Source: Meiothermus sp. (GTDB lineage Bacteria; Deinococcota; Deinococci; Deinococcales; Thermaceae). From it: a DNA stretch of 64,000 nt. Of this stretch, positions 60,516 through 64,000 are shown one piece after another. The DNA is taken from assembly GCA_026004095.1 (NCBI GenBank), contig BPIL01000013.1, positions 19,231-83,230 of the forward strand. The letters run 5' to 3'. The notes beneath the pieces are model-generated. The model was not told the origin of the DNA, did no database searches, and saw only the letters and a program-made list of their open reading frames with translations. Position 1 is the first letter of the stretch. Every line of letters starts with the position of its first letter. The position numbers and the translations under genes are program-made.

Positions 60516-61214
60516 TTATATCGGGCGGATCAGGCCTTCCCGAACCAACTCGTGCAGCACCTCTGGCTTAGCGTCCCGGGTTCGGCCCTCCGCAATGGCC
60601 CGCAGGGCTGCCAGGGCTTCGGGCTCTCCTCGCTTGAGCTGCAGGTGCAGGTCGCTAAAGGGGTTGAGGGCATCCTGGCCGCGCAGGGTGATGTGGTAGC
60701 GGCCAATGGGCGCAATCGGTGCCAGGTGGGCCAGGTAATGCCGTGAAAGCTCCACATAGCGCTCGGCGTTCTGGGTTGGCTCCACCGGGCCCCGCACCTT
60801 GGCGGGAATGCCGATTGCCAGCATACCTTCCGGAATTTCCATCCCTGGCGGCACCACCGCCCCGGCACCCACCATCGCCCCTTTCCCCACCCGGGCTTTG
60901 TTTAGCACCACCGCACCAATCCCAATAAGGGCCCTATCTTCGACCAGCGCCCCATGCACCACCGCCCGGTGGCCCACCGTTACGTTCTGTCCCAGAATAC
61001 AGGGATCACCCGGATCGGCATGCAAAATGGCGCCGTCCTGCACGTTGCTTCCAGCGCCTATCACCACCCGCTCGGTATCGGAGCGCACCACCGCACCAAA
61101 CCAGACCGAAGCATTCTCGCCTATCTCAGCCTGGCCCACAATCAGCGCGTTGGGGGCAATGAAGGCGCTGGGATGAATTTGGGGTACGTGTTCGCCCAGT
61201 CGGTAGACGGCCAT
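60516..61214 (-). CDS. Gamma carbonic anhydrase family protein
   Basis: The 232-residue protein has left-handed beta-helix hexapeptide repeats (about residues 10-165) with VVRSDTERVVIGAGSNVQDGAILHAD and VTVGHRAVVHG, supplying the three zinc histidines of gamma carbonic anhydrases. A C-terminal extension of about 60 residues with helices is present. It may hydrate CO2 or be a related acyltransferase-fold protein; activity is not certain. The start is ATG 61214 behind AGGAGC. The Nudix gene ends 14 bases upstream. Confidence 0.85.
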   Translation of the reverse strand: MAVYRLGEHVPQIHPSAFIAPNALIVGQAEIGENASVWFGAVVRSDTERVVIGAGSNVQDGAILHADPGDPCILGQNVTVGHRAVVHGALVEDRALIGIGAVVLNKARVGKGAMVGAGAVVPPGMEIPEGMLAIGIPAKVRGPVEPTQNAERYVELSRHYLAHLAPIAPIGRYHITLRGQDALNPFSDLHLQLKRGEPEALAALRAIAEGRTRDAKPEVLHELVREGLIRPI

Positions 61215-61228
61215 ACTTGCTCCTTTGC

Positions 61229-62508
<1,280 letters not shown>

Positions 62509-62559
62509 GCACCCTATCCTACCGTTACCGCCAGCTTCCTAAAGACCCCAAACCGGCAG

Positions 62560-63039
62560 CTAGAAGATGGCCTGAATGACCAAAATGCCCATCAGCAGGT
62601 GTATTAGAAACTTACCCGCCAAGCCTCCCAACAGTCCCACCACCGCCCCCCAGGCCCCCCGCAACGCCTCCTGGGTCGAACGTCCGGCCACCAGCTCCCC
62701 CACATAGGCCCCCACAAAAGGCATCAGGAATAAGCCCAGCGGAGGCAGGACGAAAATACCCAGAAGACCCCCGATAAAAGCACCCCAGACCCCCTGCCGA
62801 CTGCCGCCATAACGCCGGGCCCCTATAGCCCCGGCTATGTTGTCCACCAACGAAGAAAGCAAAGTCAGCAGAGCCAAAACAATCCATATCGGAAGGCCGA
62901 TCTCCGCAAAACCCACCAGCAATTGGTGAAGCAACGCCGCCCCAACAATAACGAAACCAGCCGGTATCACCGGGATAAAAGTCGCCACCAGGGCCACCAA
63001 CCACACACCCACAAACAGCCAGTCGGCCAGCGCGTTCAC
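62560..63039 (-). CDS. DUF456-family membrane protein
   Basis: The 159-residue product has four or five helices and the DUF456 pattern: an N-terminal LVALVATFIPVIPAGFVIVGAALLHQLLVGF, a SLVDNIAGAIGARRYGGSRQGVWGAFIGGLLG Gly-rich core and a second Gly-rich repeat ending KFLIHLL. Function unknown. The GTG at 63039 lies eight bases after TACACT on the minus strand. Confidence 0.85.
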   Translation of the reverse strand: MNALADWLFVGVWLVALVATFIPVIPAGFVIVGAALLHQLLVGFAEIGLPIWIVLALLTLLSSLVDNIAGAIGARRYGGSRQGVWGAFIGGLLGIFVLPPLGLFLMPFVGAYVGELVAGRSTQEALRGAWGAVVGLLGGLAGKFLIHLLMGILVIQAIF

Positions 63040-63146
63040 GTTTGTACAGTGTAGCAATTAGCTTATGAGAAGCCTTCCGCGCAAAAGCTTTTGCGAACAA
63101 AGCCTTTTTCAAAGCTGCCCAGTTGATTACACTCTTGGGTATAGAT

Positions 63147-63811
63147 ATGGCCGCTCGACTTCGCCGCTACTTCATTACCGGTCTGCTCTCTACCCTGCCC
63201 ATCGCGGTCACGCTGTATTTCCTGTGGTGGGTGTACAACTGGTCAAACAGCCTTATCGAGGGCATTCTGCGAATCATCGGTGCCGAGCCTGCCCGCTGGC
63301 TATCACCGTTTCTGCCCATTCTGGGCATTCTCGCCACCCTGGGCCTGGTGACCCTGGTGGGCGCGCTGGCCGGGAACTATGTGGGGCGGCTCGTTCCTGG
63401 GCGCCATCGACCGCAGCATCAAGACCATTCCCCTGGTGCGCGAGGTCTACAACGCCGTGCAGCAGATCGCCCACACCCTGCTGGGCCAGCCCGAGGTGCA
63501 GTTCCAGCGGGCCGCCCTCATCGAGTACCCCCGCAAGGGCCTGTATACCCTGTGTTTTATCGCCAGCCCTCAGGTCGGCAAGCGCCTCTCGCCCTTGCCC
63601 GAGGGTTATACACGGTGGTGCTCGTGCCCACCAGCCCGGTTCCGGCCTCCGGAATGGCGATCATCGTGCCCACGGCGGATGTCATTCCCCTGGACGTTAG
63701 TATCGAGGACGCCCTCAAGTACGTGGTATCGGCGGGCTTTATCCTGCCCAGCCCTCGGGCCAAACAACTCCTCGAGAGCGGCTCGCTCTCCCCTCCGAAC
63801 CCAGCGCCTAG
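63147..63811 (+). pseudogene. DUF502-family membrane protein gene with two compensating frameshifts
   Basis: The first part (ATG 63147) encodes two helices of a DUF502 protein (RRYFITGLLSTLPIAVTLYFLWWVYNW and ILATLGLVTLVGALAGNYVG). At about 63395 the family sequence jumps to another frame (GAIDRSIKTIPLVREVYNAVQQIA), and at about 63610 it returns to the first (VVLVPTSPVPASGMAIIVPTADVIPLDVSIEDAL). One extra base near CTCGTTCCTGGG and two extra bases in GGTTATACACGG explain this. The expected C-terminus also fits a TAG at 63809-63811 only after another shift. The gene is real but broken, or the reads are poor here. Confidence 0.75.
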
Positions 63812-64000
63812 CGCAAACCCTTTGTGGGGTCGGTGCCCATTTCCCGTTCCTGGGCCTGCTCGAGGTATTTTTTCAGCGCCTCTAGGCTGGGGAAGTACTC
63901 GGGTCGGCCCCCCCTGGGAAGGGCGCACGGAAGCTTTGAGTACCACGCCATCGGGGCCCTGCCATATACGGACATGATTAGGGCCATCGCCCTGGGGCGC
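63808..64000 (-). CDS. Small conserved protein, 3' end only, frameshifted
   Basis: The minus strand at the window edge reads HVRIWQGPDGVVLKASVRPSQGG, then, in another frame, EYFPSLEALKKYLEQAQEREM to a stop at 63808-63810. A run of seven C (63908-63914) causes the break; six would give one frame. I recall a family of short proteins with an IWQGPDG-like opening in this phylum but no function. The 5' end lies beyond the window. Its TAG stop shares CTAG with the convergent DUF502 gene. Confidence 0.55.
   Translation of the reverse strand, partial: RPRAMALIMSVYGRAPMAWYSKLPCALPRGGRPEYFPSLEALKKYLEQAQEREMGTDPTKGLR

Overview
The window looks like a chromosomal segment of a thermophile in the Deinococcus-Thermus lineage, family Thermaceae, most probably Meiothermus or a close sister genus. 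This is an inference from three things. Many products resemble Thermus thermophilus proteins (Ndx1-like Nudix hydrolase, agmatine-type SpeE, AspS, HisS, PdxS/T, TrmFO). The DNA is GC-rich with many S-layer (SLH) proteins. Many genes carry a TANNNT -10 box only 6-9 bases before the start codon, as in leaderless transcription of this phylum. The hexamer CTCGAG is strikingly over-used throughout.

Layout. 1-12 kb: fatty-acid synthesis (accB-accC), vitamin B6 synthesis (pdxS, pdxT with a small membrane protein between them), trans-translation (smpB), a cell-wall amidase with a GerMN lipoprotein-like partner, smc, an SDH-type membrane serine protease, a PsiE-like membrane protein and a tyrosine recombinase. 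12-17.3 kb: a paralogue of the small membrane protein, an SLH protein, and a GAF-GGDEF diguanylate cyclase gene interrupted near its 5' end by an 863-bp IS5-family element; its 4-bp target duplication and the uninterrupted frame can be rebuilt exactly. 17.3-25.9 kb: hisS, aspS, two decaying genes (PhzF-like and a HAD phosphatase), an intact HAD paralogue, a SpeD-like protein without the catalytic serine followed by speE, and a DsbA-type oxidoreductase. 26-29.5 kb: tig-clpP-clpX and tRNA-Leu and tRNA-His. 29.6-32 kb: a TetR regulator with an operator at its own start, a 58-residue membrane protein, an AhpD-like protein, a B12-binding domain protein and an SRPBCC protein. 32-45 kb: mostly housekeeping (trmFO, glmM, aminotransferase, RNase R, coaE, aldose epimerase, prmA, rsmE) plus a CAP-domain gene remnant. 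45-55 kb: M20 amidohydrolase, acyl-CoA synthetase, iscR-iscS-type pair, a zinc/manganese ABC importer and a two-subunit M16 peptidase whose inactive subunit is frameshifted. 55.1-60.5 kb: an eight-gene, one-strand copper island (DUF2946-like, secreted protein, two CopC, CopD, MbnP-like, MbnH-like di-heme peroxidase, secreted protein). 60.5-64 kb: gamma carbonic anhydrase, Ndx1-like hydrolase, DUF1028, DUF456, a frameshifted DUF502 gene and the 3' end of a small conserved gene.

Most noteworthy are the copper island, in which four different secreted proteins are predicted to start with histidine after signal-peptide cleavage and an MbnH/MbnP-type pair sits beside CopC/CopD; the four-copy 24-bp interrupted palindrome TTCACGA-N10-TCGTGAA in front of pdxT, smpB, aspS and a HAD phosphatase gene; the IS insertion in the cyclase gene; and the CTCGAG over-representation, which is absent from the IS. 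Six loci carry frameshifts, several in or next to homopolymers, so some may be sequencing errors rather than true decay. No CRISPR array, prophage, rRNA or origin was seen.
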